NCBI RefSeq assembly: GCF_014647375.1
Contig: NZ_BMPB01000003.1
Coordinates: 310,001 to 374,000, forward strand
Reading direction: 5' to 3'
Source: Parabacteroides faecis
Lineage (GTDB): Bacteria; Bacteroidota; Bacteroidia; Bacteroidales; Tannerellaceae
Length of the DNA stretch: 64,000 bases
The position numbers and the translations under genes are program-made. Below the pieces are notes generated by a model, which saw nothing but the letters and a program-made list of their open reading frames with translations, ran no database searches and was not told the origin of the DNA. Below, piece after piece: positions 62,134 to 64,000 of the stretch. Every line of letters begins with the position of its first letter. The first letter of the stretch is position 1.

Positions 62134-62752
62134 GATTGTTTTGTTTTTGTTGTTTCTCTTTCAATTGCAAATATTCCTCGTAAGTGATACCGCCGGACGC
62201 CACTTTCTCCGGTTTCTCCTCCTTCTTTCGTGCCGCCTTAAAACGGTTTGTCTCCGTCAGGCGTTCACCCATAAACTGCATCAGCGCACTGGTGACAGTC
62301 AGCGCATCCACCATCCCGTAAAAACGGCCGTAACGCCCGCATTTCAGCCGATGAAAAAACAACAGCAATTCCGTCACCTTCAGATAAGGATATTCTGCCA
62401 GCACCAGACGCGACAACTCGCGCTGGCGGTTGACCGGCATTTTCTCTTTCACCCCGACAAACAGGTTGATATCTTCCAGCAGAGCGCATATGAACACCAT
62501 TGCCGCCAGCTCGCCATACCCCAGGCAAACCGTTTCCAGCATGGGAGCCGTACCAAAGTAAGCACGCTCGGCATAACGGGCAGCCATTACCTGCATATCC
62601 GGTTTAAACGTATTCAGGAATTTCTCCGCATTCCCGTAACGAGCCGTCATATCAGCAACTTCTTGTTGCTTCTTCAGCCATGCGGAGGAGTTCTTCCCGT
62701 CGGGCTGCTTCTCCGTTATCGCCTGAAAATCGAGTTTCATTTGATTTTCCAT
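62126..62752 (-). CDS. DUF6633-like protein
   Basis: A 208-residue protein starting at ATG 62752 (MENQMKLDFQAITEKQ). The conserved block is SSAWLKKQQEVADMTARYGN then YLKVTELLLFFHRLKCGRYGRFYGMVDALTVTSAL near 130-165, which resembles the DUF6633 genes that follow DUF4373 in this phylum. Function is unknown; it is probably cytoplasmic and may act in replication or packaging of phage-like elements. Its first 101 bp overlap the DUF4373 gene in another frame. An alternative start (ATG 62650) would remove the overlap but would lose the conserved SSAWLKKQQ part. Confidence 0.65.
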   Translation of the reverse strand: MENQMKLDFQAITEKQPDGKNSSAWLKKQQEVADMTARYGNAEKFLNTFKPDMQVMAARYAERAYFGTAPMLETVCLGYGELAAMVFICALLEDINLFVGVKEKMPVNRQRELSRLVLAEYPYLKVTELLLFFHRLKCGRYGRFYGMVDALTVTSALMQFMGERLTETNRFKAARKKEEKPEKVASGGITYEEYLQLKEKQQKQNNHG

Positions 62753-63257
62753 ATTGTGTAGATTGATTTACATTTTGATTTCCATTTCCATTTTCCGGGG
62801 TTTTCGTTACAGAATCCGGAGTTTCCGTTGCAATAACCGGGGTTTCTGCAACAATAACCCCTTCATTCGCCCAACTATCCGGTATTTCGAGATCCGGGTC
62901 GATCTTTACGCCGAGTCTTTTACTGATCTCCCTGAAGCGTCTCTGTATCGCCAGCGAAGAAAGTACCTGCCGGTATTCCAGCAGTTCCCTGTCGAACAAC
63001 TGAAGATCTATACAATAAAGGACCGCCTCACTAACCGTGGCCTCATCCAACCCCAGGATAACAGAGATATCGAAACAGAAATCACTGTCATAAGGAATAT
63101 AATACCCCTTCTCCCGGTAAATTTCACAAAGGATCGCTAAATAAATACAGATGCCCTTACACCCGTACCTTCGGAGCAGGCGTTGTATTTTCCTGTCCGA
63201 ATACAGGTCCGTATCCAGCGGAAAATAGCCCAGTCCTTTTTTTAATGGTCTAGCCAT
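62652..63257 (-). CDS. DUF4373 / Lin1244-Lin1753-type phage replication-like protein
   Basis: A 201-residue protein. The N-terminal DUF4373 domain (about 1-110) begins MARPLKKGLGYFPLDTDLYS and has KIQRLLRRYGCKGICIYLAI, a winged-helix fold found in phage replication initiator-like proteins. The C-terminus (about 125-201) is Pro/Thr-rich, then Asn-rich and low-complexity (VVAETPVIATETPDSVTKT, ENGNGNQNVNQ). It is the first gene of the module. The low-complexity end is partly dual-coding with the DUF6633-like gene. The 284-bp gap to the divergent nuclease gene holds its promoter, but no clean pair is seen near the ATG. Confidence 0.85.
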   Translation of the reverse strand: MARPLKKGLGYFPLDTDLYSDRKIQRLLRRYGCKGICIYLAILCEIYREKGYYIPYDSDFCFDISVILGLDEATVSEAVLYCIDLQLFDRELLEYRQVLSSLAIQRRFREISKRLGVKIDPDLEIPDSWANEGVIVAETPVIATETPDSVTKTPENGNGNQNVNQSTQYGKSNETRFSGDNGEAARREELLRMAEEATRSC

Positions 63258-63503
63258 AATTCTAATTTTTTAAATGTTGATTACCTGAAGCACCAACGGT
63301 TAACACAATCCGGTGCGAAAGAAAGGAAGTGATTTACAGGAAAAGTCTTTGGCGTGTACAAAAACAGTAAAAGTTGAACTCCAAACTCCCGTTTAAAATT
63401 CAACCCTTAGACTCTTTATACGGTAAACATAGACAAATATATTTTTATATCCTATTTATCCGGTAAAAATCAGGATAATATGCTTTTAGATTTAAAAAAA
63501 ATC

Positions 63504-63511
63504 TATCTTTG
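63504..63511 (+). promoter_or_regulatory. -7 box of the Rpn-type nuclease gene
   Basis: TATCTTTG is a perfect -7 element 30 bp before the ATG at 63542, with a leader of about 24 nt. No TTTG is found at the right -33 distance. Confidence 0.5.
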
Positions 63512-63541
63512 CTACCGTAACAAATTAAATAATAAATAACT

Positions 63542-64000
63542 ATGAAAAATGATCCTGCATTGGTCCGTTTTGACTGGGCCGTAAAGCGCCTTTTGCGTAA
63601 TAAATCCAACTTTGTTGTGCTGGAAGGTTTTTTGTCTACATTACTTGGGCAAGAGATTCGTATTGTCAAGATGCTGGAAAGCGAAAGTAATAAGGAAAGT
63701 GTCGATAATAAGTTCAACCCGGTAGAGATGTTGGCAGAAGACAGTAAAGGTGAACTTATCATCATTGAATTACACAATAATCGTGAGCTCTATTATTATC
63801 ATCGTATGTTGTACGGAGCACCCAAAACGACCACCGATTATATCAACGAAGGCCAGGAATATGGTGTTATTCGTAAAGTATATTCAATCAACATTGTTTA
63901 TTTTGAATTAGGACAAGGCAAAGACTATGTTTATCATGGACGTACCAGTTTTAAAGGAATTCATTATAATGATATACTCCAGTTATCCGTACGCCAACGC
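63542..64000 (+). CDS. Rpn / PD-(D/E)XK nuclease family transposase-like protein, 3' end cut by window
   Basis: A 153-codon frame with no stop reaches the window edge, so the gene is truncated here; relatives are about 280-310 residues. Starting MKNDPALVRFDWAVKRLLRN, it has FVVLEGFLSTLLGQEIRIVKMLESESN and VEMLAEDSKGELIIIELHNN, with the PD-(D/E)XK acidic residue and E-x-H in place of the more usual E-x-Q. RELYYYHRMLYGAPKTTTDYINEGQEYGVIRKVYSINIVYFEL completes the family pattern. Such proteins are called recombination-promoting nucleases; they are common in Bacteroidetes accessory regions. It is divergent from the DUF4373 gene. Confidence 0.8.
   Translation, partial: MKNDPALVRFDWAVKRLLRNKSNFVVLEGFLSTLLGQEIRIVKMLESESNKESVDNKFNPVEMLAEDSKGELIIIELHNNRELYYYHRMLYGAPKTTTDYINEGQEYGVIRKVYSINIVYFELGQGKDYVYHGRTSFKGIHYNDILQLSVRQR

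Noticed and set aside
62033-62761. Plus-strand open frame of 242 residues over DUF6633-like gene
   Set aside because: It is the antisense shadow of the real gene; the minus-strand product has conserved motifs and this one has none.

Overview
The window comes from a Bacteroidales genome, most like Parabacteroides or Bacteroides. The evidence is a SusC/SusD polysaccharide-utilisation locus with a hybrid two-component regulator, 6-bladed propeller and DUF4595-type lipoproteins, DUF4248/DUF4373-type genes, TTTG / TAnnTTTG promoter elements, and a mostly weak Shine-Dalgarno context. The genus is an inference; I could not run a search.

Layout. 1-1946: the start of a type I-B CRISPR-Cas operon on the minus strand (cas6, then a cas8b-like gene running off the left edge); no CRISPR array is in view. 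2076-4664: clpB. 4853-7873: a Crp/Fnr-type regulator and a TonB-dependent receptor, separated by a perfect palindrome placed like a class II activator site. 7977-9080: ECF sigma factor and membrane partner. 9211-10255: a lipoprotein apparently cut off by a frameshift from three 16-residue repeats. 10235-13194: ADP-ribosylglycohydrolase-like enzyme, small lipoprotein, phospholipase D-like protein and DUF1016 (YhcG-like) nuclease. 13378-15414: secreted beta-helix protein. 15415-16462: nearly gene-free, with a hairpin element and a deleted HU-type gene. 16463-27852: mostly housekeeping (yaaA, yebC, pheT, trmD), plus an outer membrane protein, a sensor kinase and nrfA.

27984-47517 is a co-oriented polysaccharide-utilisation locus: alginate-lyase-family (PL38-like) enzyme, GH88, GH2, hybrid two-component regulator, SusC, SusD, a 1329-residue protein joining a propeller/HzsA-like region, two CxxCH motifs and a SUMF1-type domain, and a pectate-lyase-like beta-helix protein. 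The lyase plus GH88 pair points to a uronic-acid polymer: outer-membrane import, chain cleavage by the lyase, removal of unsaturated uronates by GH88 and trimming by GH2, with the regulator sensing oligosaccharides in the periplasm.

47665-58650: DUF4595-like lipoprotein, Kef-type antiporter, esterase, a 152-bp MITE-like element, isoaspartyl peptidase, short-chain dehydrogenase, GH92 mannosidase, tatAC and fabD. 58859-64000 looks like an accessory island: hipBA with an AT-rich operator/promoter; a phage-like module (DUF4373, DUF6633-like, DUF4248, then amidase, small membrane protein and a spanin-like protein); and an Rpn/PD-(D/E)XK nuclease running off the right edge. The lysis-like cassette, with tandem decamer repeats before its promoter and an EF-hand-like loop in its amidase, and the HzsA/SUMF1 fusion in the utilisation locus are the parts most worth a second look.
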